Shown here: in pieces, positions 19,210-28,304 of the stretch | Numbering within the stretch: the stretch's first letter is position 1 | How the letters are laid out: the number at the start of each line of letters is the position of its first letter | From: Pseudomonas sp. KUIN-1 | GTDB lineage: Bacteria > Pseudomonadota > Gammaproteobacteria > Pseudomonadales > Pseudomonadaceae | Reading direction: 5' to 3' | Assembly (NCBI RefSeq): GCF_009176725.1 | Contig: NZ_AP020337.1 | Span: forward strand, 1,426,001-1,490,000 | Length of the DNA: 64,000 nucleotides | Notes under the pieces: generated by a model | The model's database searches: none | What the model was told of the DNA's origin: nothing | What the model saw: only the letters and a program-made list of their open reading frames with translations | Position numbers and translations under genes: made by a program

Positions 19210-20589
19210 TCAGTCCAGAAGGGAGAGGGTCACAGGTGTGAGGTGATTGTCTTCGACGCGTACTTGCAGTTCGCCTTCGCCGAGCCTGGCGGTAAGTCGT
19301 TGGCCTGTCTGCGTCTGTGCAGCGTTACGAATCGCGTGGCCGCGCTCGTCGAGCAGAATGCTGTAACCGCGTCCCAGTGTGGCAAGCGGGCTGACTACGT
19401 TGAGGGTCTGCACCTGACTTTGCAGTTGCAGCTTGCGTGCCTTGATCTGTTCGCGAATGGCTCTCGGCAGACGCTCGGCCAGGGCATCCAGACGCTGGCG
19501 TAAAAAAGCCAGGGTCCGGCCTGGATGCTGGGCAGCAAGGCGGCTCTGCATATGCGCCAGACGCAGATGACGTTGATGCATGTTCTGTTCAAAGGCGCGG
19601 CGCAGGCGCATGTCCAGGTCATCCAGCCGCTGCGACTGCTGACGCAAGCGCTCGCCGGGGTGACGCAGACGCCGGGATATACCCTCGAGACGCAGCCGCT
19701 CGCGCATCAGACGGTCCTGCATGCGGCTGACCAGTCGCCGGTGCAGGTTGTCGACGCGTCGATGCAGGTCGCTGGAGTCCGGGGCGAGCAGTTCAGCGGC
19801 GGCAGAGGGCGTCGGTGCCCGCACGTCGGCGACAAAGTCGCTGATGGACACATCGGTTTCATGCCCGACAGCGCTGACAATCGGCGTTACGCAGGCGTCG
19901 ATGGCACGGGCGACGGCTTCTTCGTTGAAGCACCACAGGTCTTCCAGCGAGCCGCCGCCACGGGCCAGGATCAGCGCATCGAAGCCTCTGCTGTCGGCCA
20001 GCTTCAGTGCGCGGACAATCTGGTTGATCGCCTCGCGGCCCTGAACGGCGGTGGGAATCAAGGTCAGCTCGACCCGCGGCGCGCGACGGCGGAACACGCT
20101 GATGATGTCGCGGATCACCGCACCGGTCGGAGAGCTGATAATCCCGATACGTTGCGGGTGCAGCGGCAGAGCGACCTTGCGCTCGGCGCTGAACAGGCCT
20201 TCGTCGCTGAGCTTGGCTTTCAGCGCATCGAACGCCAGGCGCAATGCACCGTCACCGGCAGGTTCCACCGTATCGAGAATCAACTGATAGTCGCCGCGGC
20301 CTTCAAACAGCGAGACCTTACCGCGCACCTTGACCTGCAAGCCGTCCTTGAGCGCCTGACGCACCCGCGCCGCGCTCTGCCGGAACAAGGCGCAGCGGAC
20401 CTGCGCGCCAGAGTCCTTCAGCGTGAAGTACACATGGCCCGACGCCGGGCGCGAGAGGTTGGAGATCTCGCCCTCGACCCAGATGCTGCTGAACACGTCT
20501 TCCAGCAGTACGCGCGCGCGGCCGTTGAGCTGGCTGACAGTAAGGACTTCCCGGTCGAGGCCGAGTCTTGCGAAAGGGTCTTTGATCAT
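19210..20589 (-). CDS. xseA: Exodeoxyribonuclease VII large subunit
   Basis: The 459-residue protein has an N-terminal OB fold (VWVEGEISNL-like strand then GHVYFTLKD), the catalytic core with IPTAVQG and DALILARGGGSLEDLW, and a C-terminal coiled coil. It degrades single-stranded DNA with XseB. I chose MIKDPFARLG at 20589 instead of the longer frame from 20625 because that start is family-typical. xseB is not in the window. The M23 gene follows by 7 bp. Confidence 0.93.
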   Translation of the reverse strand: MIKDPFARLGLDREVLTVSQLNGRARVLLEDVFSSIWVEGEISNLSRPASGHVYFTLKDSGAQVRCALFRQSAARVRQALKDGLQVKVRGKVSLFEGRGDYQLILDTVEPAGDGALRLAFDALKAKLSDEGLFSAERKVALPLHPQRIGIISSPTGAVIRDIISVFRRRAPRVELTLIPTAVQGREAINQIVRALKLADSRGFDALILARGGGSLEDLWCFNEEAVARAIDACVTPIVSAVGHETDVSISDFVADVRAPTPSAAAELLAPDSSDLHRRVDNLHRRLVSRMQDRLMRERLRLEGISRRLRHPGERLRQQSQRLDDLDMRLRRAFEQNMHQRHLRLAHMQSRLAAQHPGRTLAFLRQRLDALAERLPRAIREQIKARKLQLQSQVQTLNVVSPLATLGRGYSILLDERGHAIRNAAQTQTGQRLTARLGEGELQVRVEDNHLTPVTLSLLD

Positions 20590-20720
20590 GTCCGGCATCA
20601 TAATGGCAATGCCGGTCTGGCGCACAGGTCTGTCTCGTCGGTAAAGGCAGGATTGCTTCTTGACCTGAATGGCCAGCCCATTAAGCTGCGGCCTCGAACA
20701 GCTTTAAGCGACGCTCCGTT

Positions 20721-21269
20721 ATGAACACCCAAAGCATCATCGTCCCGCAAATCTCTACCTTTCCCGGGCACGAGGCCAGGGCGCGGCTCATTCTGCGCTG
20801 GCTGGTCAAGCTCGATGTGGTCGAGCCGGAGCTGACCACCTGCGGACGCACCTATAACAAGATGGCCTACGCGGTGGCATCGGGAGCGAAGCGGGTGGTG
20901 AAGAATCCCGATGCGTTGCCGTTCGGGCAGGTCGTCAACGGCCTGGAAATCGTCACCAAGCGCTGCATCTATACCCCGCTGAACGACTTTGCCGAAGAGG
21001 CCGGTTGCCCGGAGTGTCGCCGCGAAGTGGGGGAGGCGCTGTTCGACAGCCTGGAAGACTGGATGCCCGGTCACACCGATAATTTCACCTGCCCCGAATG
21101 CCGCCACGAAGATGACATCAACGGCTTTCTTTTTCTCGACGCCTGCGGGTTTTCCAACCTCGGTTTCATCTTCAATAACTGGCTGGATGCGTCGTTCACG
21201 CAGACCTTTCTGGATGACTTCGCCGAACGTCTGGATCGCCCGGTCTCCTGCGTTAATGTGCGTCTATAA
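20721..21269 (+). CDS. Conserved Pseudomonas protein with a two-half zinc ribbon
   Basis: The 182-residue protein contains GCPECRREVG near residue 95 and TCPECRHEDD near residue 127, two CxxC knuckles about 32 residues apart that should form one zinc ribbon. The N-terminal part (PGHEARARLILRWLVKLDVV) is helical. I do not recognise a characterised family. It sits immediately upstream of guaB, whose own promoter lies in the 94-bp gap. A role in nucleic-acid or protein binding would be a guess. Confidence 0.75.
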   Translation: MNTQSIIVPQISTFPGHEARARLILRWLVKLDVVEPELTTCGRTYNKMAYAVASGAKRVVKNPDALPFGQVVNGLEIVTKRCIYTPLNDFAEEAGCPECRREVGEALFDSLEDWMPGHTDNFTCPECRHEDDINGFLFLDACGFSNLGFIFNNWLDASFTQTFLDDFAERLDRPVSCVNVRL

Positions 21270-21298
21270 ACAGCTTTGATAATAGGCTGAGGTTTACA

Positions 21299-21327
21299 TT
21301 GAGCCGGGCGGGGTCTGTGGGTATAAT
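21299..21327 (+). promoter_or_regulatory. Sigma-70 promoter for guaBA
   Basis: TTGAGC (21299-21304) and a perfect TATAAT (21322-21327) are separated by exactly 17 bp and lie 36 bp upstream of the guaB ATG. A GC-rich discriminator follows the -10 (GGCGCGC), as in growth-rate and stringent-controlled promoters. Confidence 0.75.
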
Positions 21328-21363
21328 GGCGCGCTTCCAATTTCCCGCCCGGGAGCCCCCGCG

Positions 21364-22833
21364 ATGCTGCGTATCAGTCAAGAAGCCCTTACATTCGACG
21401 ACATTCTCCTTGTGCCCGGTTATTCCGAGGTACTCCCTAACGAAGTCAGTCTGAAAACCCGTTTGACCCGTGGCATCGAGCTGAATATACCTTTGGTCTC
21501 TGCTGCAATGGATACAGTCACCGAGGCCCGTCTGGCAATTGCCATGGCCCAGGAAGGCGGTATCGGTATCATCCACAAGAACATGACCATCGAGCAGCAA
21601 GCTGCCGAAGTGCGCAAGGTCAAGAAGTTCGAGGCCGGTGTCGTCAAGGACCCGATCACGATCGAAGCCGACGCCACTGTTCGCGATCTGTTCGAACTCA
21701 CCCGCATGCACAACATTTCCGGCGTACCGGTCCTGCACAATGGCGACCTGGTCGGCATCGTGACGTCCCGCGACGTACGCTTCGAAAACCGTCTTGATGT
21801 CCCTGTCCGCGAAGTGATGACGCCCAAAGAGCGTCTGGTCACCGTGCGCGAAGGCGCCGACAAGAACGAAGTGCGCGAACTGCTGCACAAGCACCGTCTT
21901 GAAAAAGTCCTGATCGTGGATGCCAATTTCGCGCTCAAGGGCATGATGACCGTCAAGGACATCGAAAAAGCCAAGGCTTACCCGCTGGCCAGCAAGGACG
22001 ATCAGGCTCGCCTGCGTGTCGGCGCTGCAGTCGGTACCGGCAAGGACACCGGCGAGCGCGTCACCGCACTGGTCGCGGCTGGCGTTGACGTTGTTGTCGT
22101 CGACACCGCTCACGGTCACTCCAAAGGCGTGATCGACCGCGTCCGCTGGGTCAAGGAAAACTTCCCTCAGGTGCAGGTCATCGGCGGCAACATCGCCACT
22201 GGCGAAGCAGCCAGGGCACTGGTTGCCGCAGGCGCCGATGCAGTCAAGGTCGGTATCGGCCCGGGCTCCATCTGCACCACGCGTATCGTTGCCGGTGTCG
22301 GCGTGCCGCAGATCAGCGCCATCGCCAACGTCTCCGCTGCCCTTGAAGGCACTGGCGTGCCGATGATCGCCGACGGCGGTATCCGCTTCTCCGGTGACCT
22401 GTCCAAGGCCATCGTGGCTGGCGCCTCCTGTGTGATGATGGGCTCGATGTTCGCCGGTACTGAAGAAGCGCCAGGCGAGATCGAACTGTTCCAGGGCCGT
22501 TCCTACAAGGCCTATCGCGGCATGGGTTCGCTGGGTGCGATGTCCCAGGCACAAGGCTCGTCCGATCGCTACTTCCAGGATTCGTCCGCAGGTGCCGAAA
22601 AGCTGGTGCCGGAAGGTATCGAAGGCCGTGTGGCCTATAAAGGTCCGTTGTCGGCCATCATCCATCAGTTGATGGGCGGCCTGCGTTCCTCCATGGGTTA
22701 CACCGGCAGTGCCGATATCGAGCAGATGCGCACCAAGCCAGAGTTCGTTCGCATCACCGGTGCTGGTATGGCTGAGTCCCACGTCCATGACGTGCAGATC
22801 ACCAAGGAAGCGCCGAACTATCGCGTCGGCTAA
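21364..22833 (+). CDS. guaB: IMP dehydrogenase
   Basis: The 489-residue enzyme has a split TIM barrel with a pair of CBS domains inserted at about residues 92-205. The catalytic cysteine lies in [15 protein letters not shown] near residue 305, and the flap is [18 protein letters not shown]. It oxidises IMP to XMP with NAD, the committed GMP step. It forms the guaBA operon with guaA 123 bp downstream. Confidence 0.97.
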   Translation: MLRISQEALTFDDILLVPGYSEVLPNEVSLKTRLTRGIELNIPLVSAAMDTVTEARLAIAMAQEGGIGIIHKNMTIEQQAAEVRKVKKFEAGVVKDPITIEADATVRDLFELTRMHNISGVPVLHNGDLVGIVTSRDVRFENRLDVPVREVMTPKERLVTVREGADKNEVRELLHKHRLEKVLIVDANFALKGMMTVKDIEKAKAYPLASKDDQARLRVGAAVGTGKDTGERVTALVAAGVDVVVVDTAHGHSKGVIDRVRWVKENFPQVQVIGGNIATGEAARALVAAGADAVKVGIGPGSICTTRIVAGVGVPQISAIANVSAALEGTGVPMIADGGIRFSGDLSKAIVAGASCVMMGSMFAGTEEAPGEIELFQGRSYKAYRGMGSLGAMSQAQGSSDRYFQDSSAGAEKLVPEGIEGRVAYKGPLSAIIHQLMGGLRSSMGYTGSADIEQMRTKPEFVRITGAGMAESHVHDVQITKEAPNYRVG

Positions 22834-22869
22834 AGCCTCCAGCTTCAAGCCCCAAGCAATCAGCTACAA

Positions 22870-22897
22870 GCGGTAGTTACGCACATGTAACTACCGC
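22870..22897. other. Perfect hairpin between guaB and guaA
   Basis: GCGGTAGTTAC-GCACAT-GTAACTACCGC is an 11-bp perfect stem. It is flanked by repetitive AGCTTCAAGC / CTTGCAGC words of a kind common in Pseudomonas intergenic DNA. There is no T-run, so it may stabilise mRNA or be a repeat relic rather than a terminator. Confidence 0.6.
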
Positions 22898-22956
22898 ATT
22901 GATTCCGACAACTTGCCGCTTGCAGCGTATAGCTTGCAGCTGCTCAGAGAGTTTCC

Positions 22957-24534
22957 ATGGCCCTCGACATTCACGCCCACCGTATCCTGATCCTCGACTT
23001 CGGTTCCCAGTACACCCAGCTGATCGCCCGCCGCGTGCGCGAAATCGGCGTGTATTGCGAGCTGCATCCGTTTGACATGGACGACGAAGCGATTCGCGAA
23101 TTCGCTCCAAAAGGCGTGATCCTCGCCGGCGGCCCCGAGTCCGTACACGAAGCCGACAGCCCGCGCTGCCCGCAAGCGGTATTTGACCTGGGTGTGCCGG
23201 TTTTCGGTATCTGCTACGGTATGCAGACCATGGCCGAGCAGTTGGGCGGCAAGGTTGCCGGTTCCGAGTTGCGCGAGTTCGGCTACGCTCGCGTTGACGT
23301 AGTTGGCAAAAGCCGTCTGCTCGATGGTATCGAAGACCATATCGACGCCGACGGCCTGTTTGGCCTCGACGTATGGATGAGTCACGGTGACAAGGTCACC
23401 AAACTGCCGGAAAACTTCCACATTCTGGCCAGCACCCCGAGCTGCCCGATTGCCGGTATGGCTGACGACGCTCGCGGTTACTACGGCGTGCAGTTCCACC
23501 CGGAAGTGACCCACACCAAGCAGGGCGGTCGCATCCTGTCGCGCTTCATCCTCGACATCTGCGGCTGTGAAGCACTGTGGACCCCTTCGAAGATTGCTGA
23601 AGACGCCATCGCTCAGGTTCGCGCTCAGGTCGGTACTGACAACGTGTTGCTGGGCCTGTCCGGCGGCGTTGACTCCTCCGTGGTCGCGGCGCTGCTGCAC
23701 AAGGCCATCGGCGATCAACTGACCTGCGTATTCGTCGACAACGGCCTGCTGCGCCTGCACGAAGGCGAGCAGGTGATGGCCATGTTCGCCGAGAACATGG
23801 GCGTCAAGGTGATCCGCGCCAACGCCGAAGAGCAGTTCCTGAACAACCTGGCAGGCGAGAGCGATCCAGAGAAAAAGCGCAAGATCATCGGCCGCACCTT
23901 TATCGACGTGTTCGATGCCGAGTCCTGCAAGCTGGACAACATCAAGTACCTGGCGCAAGGCACCATCTACCCCGACGTCATCGAGTCGGCTGGCGCGAAA
24001 AGCGGCAAGGCCCACGTCATCAAGTCGCACCACAACGTGGGCGGCCTGCCGGAAGAAATGAACCTCAAGCTGGTCGAGCCACTGCGCGAACTGTTCAAGG
24101 ACGAAGTCCGCCGCCTGGGCCTTGAACTCGGCCTGCCCTACGACATGGTCTACCGCCACCCATTCCCAGGCCCAGGCCTGGGCGTGCGCATCCTCGGCGA
24201 AGTGAAGAAGGAATACGCCGACCTCCTGCGTCGTGCCGACCACATCTTCATCGAAGAACTGCGCAAGGCCGACTGGTACCACAAGGTTAGCCAGGCATTC
24301 GTAGTGTTCCAGCCGGTCAAATCAGTCGGCGTCGTCGGCGACGGCCGCCGCTACGCCTGGGTCGTTGCGCTGCGTGCGGTGGAAACCATCGACTTCATGA
24401 CTGCTCGTTGGGCACACCTGCCTTATGAGCTTCTGGAGACAGTGAGCGGCCGGATCATCAACGAGATCGAAGGGATTTCGCGGGTGACTTACGACGTGTC
24501 GAGCAAGCCGCCGGCTACGATTGAGTGGGAATGA
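22957..24534 (+). CDS. guaA: GMP synthase (glutamine-hydrolysing)
   Basis: The 525-residue enzyme has an N-terminal class I amidotransferase (nucleophile in GICYGMQTM near 85; His/Glu in [10 protein letters not shown]), an ATP-pyrophosphatase domain (PP-loop [10 protein letters not shown] near 232) and a C-terminal dimer domain ending PATIEWE. It converts XMP to GMP. Its last codons (GAGTGGGAATGA) are the crossover site of the integrated element. The reading frame and stop are intact after integration. The terminator now following it lies on the element side of attL. Confidence 0.97.
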   Translation: MALDIHAHRILILDFGSQYTQLIARRVREIGVYCELHPFDMDDEAIREFAPKGVILAGGPESVHEADSPRCPQAVFDLGVPVFGICYGMQTMAEQLGGKVAGSELREFGYARVDVVGKSRLLDGIEDHIDADGLFGLDVWMSHGDKVTKLPENFHILASTPSCPIAGMADDARGYYGVQFHPEVTHTKQGGRILSRFILDICGCEALWTPSKIAEDAIAQVRAQVGTDNVLLGLSGGVDSSVVAALLHKAIGDQLTCVFVDNGLLRLHEGEQVMAMFAENMGVKVIRANAEEQFLNNLAGESDPEKKRKIIGRTFIDVFDAESCKLDNIKYLAQGTIYPDVIESAGAKSGKAHVIKSHHNVGGLPEEMNLKLVEPLRELFKDEVRRLGLELGLPYDMVYRHPFPGPGLGVRILGEVKKEYADLLRRADHIFIEELRKADWYHKVSQAFVVFQPVKSVGVVGDGRRYAWVVALRAVETIDFMTARWAHLPYELLETVSGRIINEIEGISRVTYDVSSKPPATIEWE

Positions 24535-24538
24535 TTGG
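24523..24538 (+). repeat. attL core repeat at the guaA 3' end
   Basis: The 16-bp GAGTGGGAATGATTGG covers the Glu-Trp-Glu-stop codons of guaA plus 4 bp. An identical copy at 42321 marks the other end. Confidence 0.92.
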
Positions 24539-24572
24539 GTTGCCGGGATTTGCCGGTACCTGCAATCGAAAC

Positions 24573-24620
24573 TGCCCTGGAGCCCGCGTGATTGCGGGCT
24601 TTTGGCTTTTTGGGTCTGGC
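24573..24620 (+). terminator. Element-borne copy of the guaA terminator
   Basis: GCCCGC-GTGATT-GCGGGC followed by TTTTGGCTTTTT. This 48-bp block is repeated with one mismatch at 42372-42419. Since it lies inside the element next to attL, the element supplies a terminator for guaA after integration. Confidence 0.85.
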
Positions 24621-24708
24621 AAACTCAGGCATCTTCATGCATCGCCAAGCACCTTGTTTCTGTGGCATGGTACGCGGCATTGACTGAGCCAAATGCCATG
24701 CTTGGTGC

Positions 24709-24749
24709 TTGATACCATGTCGCCCTAGTAGAGGTGGGCATGGTATCAA
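24709..24749. promoter_or_regulatory. Inverted repeat upstream of the integrase, probable arm-type or operator sites
   Basis: TTGATACCATG (24709-24719) and CATGGTATCAA (24739-24749) are perfect inverted copies separated by 19 bp. Related CATGGTA words occur at 24666, 24809 and, at the far end, 42252. This distribution at both element ends fits integrase arm sites or an int operator. Function is inferred. Confidence 0.5.
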
Positions 24750-24841
24750 ATCTCATCATCAGCCCGGTTTCATTGGGTTTTATCGTGGTGCATGAGTGCT
24801 TTTCTGAGCATGGTATTTTTTCCATGGAATCCGTAACTACC

Positions 24842-26050
24842 ATGCTGACCGATACCAAGCTGCGTAACCTCAAACCGCAAGAAAAACTCTACAAGGTGAA
24901 CGACCGCGACGGGCTGTACGTGGCCGTCACTGCTGCCGGTTCCATCTCATTTCGTTACAACTACTCAATCAATGGCCGTCAGGAGACCATCACGTTCGGT
25001 CGTTATGGCGTGGGTGGCATTACACTTGCGGAAGCCAGAGAGCGCCTGGGCGAGGCTAAAAAGATGGTTTCGGCGGGTAAGTCACCTGCCAAAGAGAAAG
25101 CCCGTGCAAAGGCTCGCACCAAAGGGGCAGAGACGTTTGATGCGTGGGCTGAGAAATGGCTGCGTGGGTATCAGATGGCTGACTCGACGCGTGACATGCG
25201 CCGATCGGTTTACGAGCGCGAGCTAAAGCCGCACTTCGGTAATCAGAAGCTGGTGGAAATTAATCATGAGGACCTGCGAACGCTGACTGATGCAATCGTG
25301 GAGCGTGGAGCTCCAGCCACGGCCGTGCACTCCCGCGAGATCGTGATGCAGGTGTTTAGATGGGCGATTGAGCGTGGTCAGAAGGTCGAGAACCCGGCTG
25401 ATCTGGTGCGCCCTGCGAGCATCGCGAGATTTGAGCCACGTGACCGCGCTTTAGGGCCTGACGAAATCGCGTTGATGTATCAGTACCTAGACCGCATCGG
25501 CACCGCCTCGTCCGTTAGGGTCGCCGCTAAGCTGTTGTTGCTGACCATGGTCCGCAAAAGTGAGTTGACCAACGCTACTTGGAGCGAGATCAATTTCAGC
25601 GAGGCCTTGTGGATCATTCCGAAAGAGCGGATGAAGCGCCGCAACCCCCATTTGGTGTTCTTATCTCAGCAGGCTTTGGATTTCTTCATTGCATTGAAGA
25701 CGTTTGCCGGCGGTTCAGATTACGTCTTCCCCTCCCGGTACGATTCTGATTTGCCGATGAGTACCGCGACGATCAATCAGGTTCTGACGCTTACCTATCG
25801 GCTCGCGCAGAAAGAGGGGCAGCCACTGAGTAAGTTCGGACCACATGATTTGAGGCGCACAGCGAGTACGCTGCTGCATGAAGCGGGGTACAACTCAGAC
25901 TGGATTGAGAAGTGCCTCGCGCACGAGCAGAAGGGCGTACGGGCCGTCTACAACAAAGCTGAATATCGTGATCAGCGTCGGGCAATGTTGCAGGATTGGG
26001 CGGATATGATTGATGAGTGGACGCGCAGAAGAACGCGCTCAGAGAGTTGA
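24842..26050 (+). CDS. int: Tyrosine recombinase (integrase) with DUF4102 N-terminal domain
   Basis: The 402-residue protein begins MLTDTKLRNLKPQEKLYKV, the N-terminal DUF4102 fold of island integrases. A SAM-like core-binding domain (about 100-190) follows, then the catalytic domain with R in MVRKSELTNATW, HDLRRTASTLLHEAGY (HxxR) and the tyrosine in KGVRAVYNKAEY. It catalyses insertion and excision at guaA. In-frame starts at 24824 and 24734 would extend it; I chose the family-like start. It lies next to attL and reads away from it. A bidirectional terminator follows 50 bp downstream. Confidence 0.93.
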   Translation: MLTDTKLRNLKPQEKLYKVNDRDGLYVAVTAAGSISFRYNYSINGRQETITFGRYGVGGITLAEARERLGEAKKMVSAGKSPAKEKARAKARTKGAETFDAWAEKWLRGYQMADSTRDMRRSVYERELKPHFGNQKLVEINHEDLRTLTDAIVERGAPATAVHSREIVMQVFRWAIERGQKVENPADLVRPASIARFEPRDRALGPDEIALMYQYLDRIGTASSVRVAAKLLLLTMVRKSELTNATWSEINFSEALWIIPKERMKRRNPHLVFLSQQALDFFIALKTFAGGSDYVFPSRYDSDLPMSTATINQVLTLTYRLAQKEGQPLSKFGPHDLRRTASTLLHEAGYNSDWIEKCLAHEQKGVRAVYNKAEYRDQRRAMLQDWADMIDEWTRRRTRSES

Positions 26051-26100
26051 TTTCGTTTTTTGTAATTGGATAAGCGGGAACTGATCTATTTTGTTCTATC

Positions 26101-26126
26101 AAAAAACCCACATTCGTGGGTTTTTT
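26101..26126. terminator. Bidirectional terminator after int
   Basis: AAAAAACCCA-CATTCG-TGGGTTTTTT, a perfect 10-bp inverted repeat ending in six T residues. It insulates int from the following regulatory cassette. Confidence 0.9.
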
Positions 26127-26129
26127 CTT

Positions 26130-26354
26130 TCCCGAAACTATCGTTTGTGGGACACATATTTTCTCGTGGCTTCTGAGGAGAAAACTCCTGACAGAACAAC
26201 TATATGGCATTGTTTTTTGTCCCGAAACCAGACGTTTGTGGGAATTAACATGCTGATTTAAAAGGGGATTCCCTGATAAATATCGCTGGAATGCTCTGGA
26301 AATATGGGGCAATAATCGAACCTCGAAATGCGACAAAACGAGGAGTTCGGTGTG
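26130..26354 (+). promoter_or_regulatory. Left copy of the duplicated regulatory cassette (upstream of alpA)
   Basis: Two operator-like motifs TCCCGAAAC-N4/5-GTTTGTGGGA lie at 26130-26152 (N4) and 26220-26243 (N5). They are followed by a leader with CTGGAATGCTCTGGAAATAT, AACGAGGAG as ribosome site and GTG at 26352. The whole 225 bp is repeated in inverted orientation at 31851-32075 with the same operator order and spacing. Over the proximal 135 bp I count 109 identical positions without gaps. Confidence 0.8.
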
Positions 26355-26582
26355 AAGAAAGAATCAAAAAAAGCGGTTGGCGTCCTCATCAGTAAGAAGC
26401 AATTGCTGGCGATAATCCCGTTGTGCGAACGCACGATTTACAACTTTGAAAAACAAGGGAAGTTCCCGCGACGCATCGCTTTGAGCAGCCGTAAAGTCGT
26501 GTGGGATTTGGCGGAGATCGAGGCATGGATTGATAGCTGTAAGGAGTTCGGCAAGGCACACCGTCCAGGAATGGGGGCCTGA
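26352..26582 (+). CDS. alpA: AlpA-like MerR/excisionase-fold DNA-binding regulator
   Basis: The 76-residue protein carries a winged HTH of the AlpA type: LISKKQLLAIIPLCERTIYNFEKQGKFPRRIALSSRKVVWDLAEIEAWI. This includes the typical FPRRI turn and a W-x-L-x-E-I-E-A-W end. AlpA proteins regulate island genes or act as excision directionality factors. GTG 26352 with AGGAG at 26341-26345 is preferred to the upstream ATG 26328, because that start lies before the ribosome site. repA follows 3 bp after. It is a candidate ligand of the operators upstream, but nothing in the sequence proves it. Confidence 0.82.
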   Translation: MKKESKKAVGVLISKKQLLAIIPLCERTIYNFEKQGKFPRRIALSSRKVVWDLAEIEAWIDSCKEFGKAHRPGMGA

Positions 26583-26585
26583 ATT

Positions 26586-27482
26586 GTGGCGATTGATTTG
26601 CGGGCTGCGTTCGAGAACGAACCGCCCACTCTGGACTTCATTTGGCCGGGCTTCCTTGCTGGGACGGTAGGAGCCTTGGTAGCTCCCGGAGCCACGGGCA
26701 AGAGCTTTTGGGCGTTGGAAGCCGCAATGTCCGTTGCCTGTGCCGCAACCGTTGAAAGCAGAGCAGCCGGTGGTGACTTAGTAGGGCTTGCACCTGCGAA
26801 AGCTGGTCGCGTCGTCTATTACGCGGGAGAAGACCCTGAGCCAGCTCTGATTGGGCGGATTCACTCTATCGGCAAACACCTTGAGCAGGAAGCTCGCGAA
26901 GCCATCATAGAAAACCTAATGGTCATGCCGATCATGGGAAAACTAATGGACGTGATGGATGAAAGTAAGAGTGCCGAGGTAGTCGAGCAATGCGAAGGCG
27001 CTCGACTGATCGTTCTGGATACATTGAGTCGTATTCACACCCTTGATGAGAATAGCAACGGTGAGATGGCTCAGCTTGTCGCTAAGCTTGAGGAAATCGC
27101 GGCCATTACAGGAGCGTCACTGCTTTATCTGCACCATGTCAGCAAGGGCAGTGCTCGCGACGGGCAGGCCGATCAGCAGCAGGCAGTACGTGGTGCATCG
27201 GCTCTTGTCGATAATCCTCGATGGTGCGGTTTTGTCGCCAAAATGACTGAAAAAGAAGCGCGGAACCATACTGAACGCGTTTATGACCGACAGCCTATCG
27301 GGGAAGACCACCGGAAGTTCTTTGTTCGTTTTGGTGTTAGCAAACAGAACTACGATGCCACACCGCTCGATCAATGGTACAAGCGCCACGACGGTGGCGT
27401 GCTTGTGCCGGTGGAGTTGGAGGCGGTGAAGAAGGAACGCGCTCTGCACGTCGTAAGTGGGAATGACGATGAGCGGTGGTAA
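26586..27482 (+). CDS. repA: RepA-like hexameric replicative helicase (IncQ/RSF1010 type)
   Basis: The 298-residue RecA-fold ATPase has Walker A APGATGKS near residue 37-44, Walker B LIVLDTLSR near 143, and LLYLHHVSKG. The C-terminal stretch FFVRFGVSK...YKRHDGGVL closely matches RSF1010 RepA as I recall it. RepA unwinds at the IncQ origin with RepC. Start GTG 26586, 3 bp after alpA. The end overlaps the next gene, as in IncQ repA-repC. It suggests the excised circle can replicate. No RepB-type primase is present in the element. Confidence 0.88.
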   Translation: MAIDLRAAFENEPPTLDFIWPGFLAGTVGALVAPGATGKSFWALEAAMSVACAATVESRAAGGDLVGLAPAKAGRVVYYAGEDPEPALIGRIHSIGKHLEQEAREAIIENLMVMPIMGKLMDVMDESKSAEVVEQCEGARLIVLDTLSRIHTLDENSNGEMAQLVAKLEEIAAITGASLLYLHHVSKGSARDGQADQQQAVRGASALVDNPRWCGFVAKMTEKEARNHTERVYDRQPIGEDHRKFFVRFGVSKQNYDATPLDQWYKRHDGGVLVPVELEAVKKERALHVVSGNDDERW

Positions 27483-28221
27483 CGCCGTGGTCCCCACCAG
27501 TACTACCGCACTGGCCCGAGTGAGGCTTTATCAGCCCAGCCAGCGCCCGCAGCATCGCCAAGGCGATTGGATCGATACATCATTTGGGCGTTGTCGCGTG
27601 GTAGGTAGACTAGGCCAGAGACACGCCGATACTGTTGAAGCAGTCTTGTATTGCGCAGAACGGCAACGCCCTGTTTCAGATGGCGGTGCGGAGCTTCTGG
27701 TAGATCCCGCTCAAGTTAGAAAAACAATTTCCGACAGCCGTTATAGCTTCACACAGATTGAGAAATTGTTTGTGGAGCTGCGCGCCGCAACGATCACGAT
27801 TGAAACGCCCCAATTTGATTTCCCAATAATCGGCGGATTGATCGACCACGTTATCCCTTCGTCCAAGACACGACCTGATCCCCTAACTGGGGGGCAGCGT
27901 AATCTATGGCGGGTGCGCCTTGGTGTAGCACTAGTTATGCTGCTAGAGCATGACTTGAGTTTGTTCTACGATCCGGCCCCTATTGCCCGCCTCCAGCATG
28001 GCATCAGCCAAGCGGTAGCTCGGCACGTTTTGAGCCACAAAGTAGAGCCGACAGGCGGTTGGTATCTCGACACCCTTATCGCGGCCGTCGCAGGTACTGT
28101 GCCAAGTAAGGCAATGCGTGATGCACGATTCAGGCTAAGGGAAGACACGGATAAATTGAAGGCGTTAGGCCTGACTATCGACGGCAACAGGGTGAGGATA
28201 AAAGTTTCTCGCAACGCTTAA
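27469..28221 (+). CDS. repC: RepC-like replication initiator
   Basis: The product is about 250 residues, with winged-helix-like segments (SRYSFTQIEKLFVELRAATITIE near 100 and RDARFRLREDTDKLKALGLTIDGNRVRI at the end). Direct similarity to RSF1010 RepC is weak by eye. The call rests on its position, overlapping the end of repA and directly preceding four iterons, as in IncQ plasmids. Start is ambiguous among GTG 27457, ATG 27463 and ATG 27469; I chose 27469 for GGGA spacing. It would bind the iterons at 28223-28304. Confidence 0.7.
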   Translation: MSGGNAVVPTSTTALARVRLYQPSQRPQHRQGDWIDTSFGRCRVVGRLGQRHADTVEAVLYCAERQRPVSDGGAELLVDPAQVRKTISDSRYSFTQIEKLFVELRAATITIETPQFDFPIIGGLIDHVIPSSKTRPDPLTGGQRNLWRVRLGVALVMLLEHDLSLFYDPAPIARLQHGISQAVARHVLSHKVEPTGGWYLDTLIAAVAGTVPSKAMRDARFRLREDTDKLKALGLTIDGNRVRIKVSRNA

Positions 28222-28222
28222 G

Positions 28223-28304
28223 GCGTCGCACACCCGCCCGATAGCGTCGCATACCCGCCCGATAGCGTCGCGCACCCGCCCGAAACGTCGCACACCCGCC
28301 CGGA
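28223..28304 (+). repeat. Four iterons of a probable oriV
   Basis: Four near-identical tandem units GCGTCGCACACCCGCCCGAT begin at 28223, 28244, 28265 and 28285 (periods 21, 21, 20), immediately after repC. A 9-bp tandem repeat AGGATATTC (28311-28328) follows. Iterons just downstream of an initiator gene are the hallmark of an iteron-regulated origin such as IncQ oriV. Confidence 0.85.
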
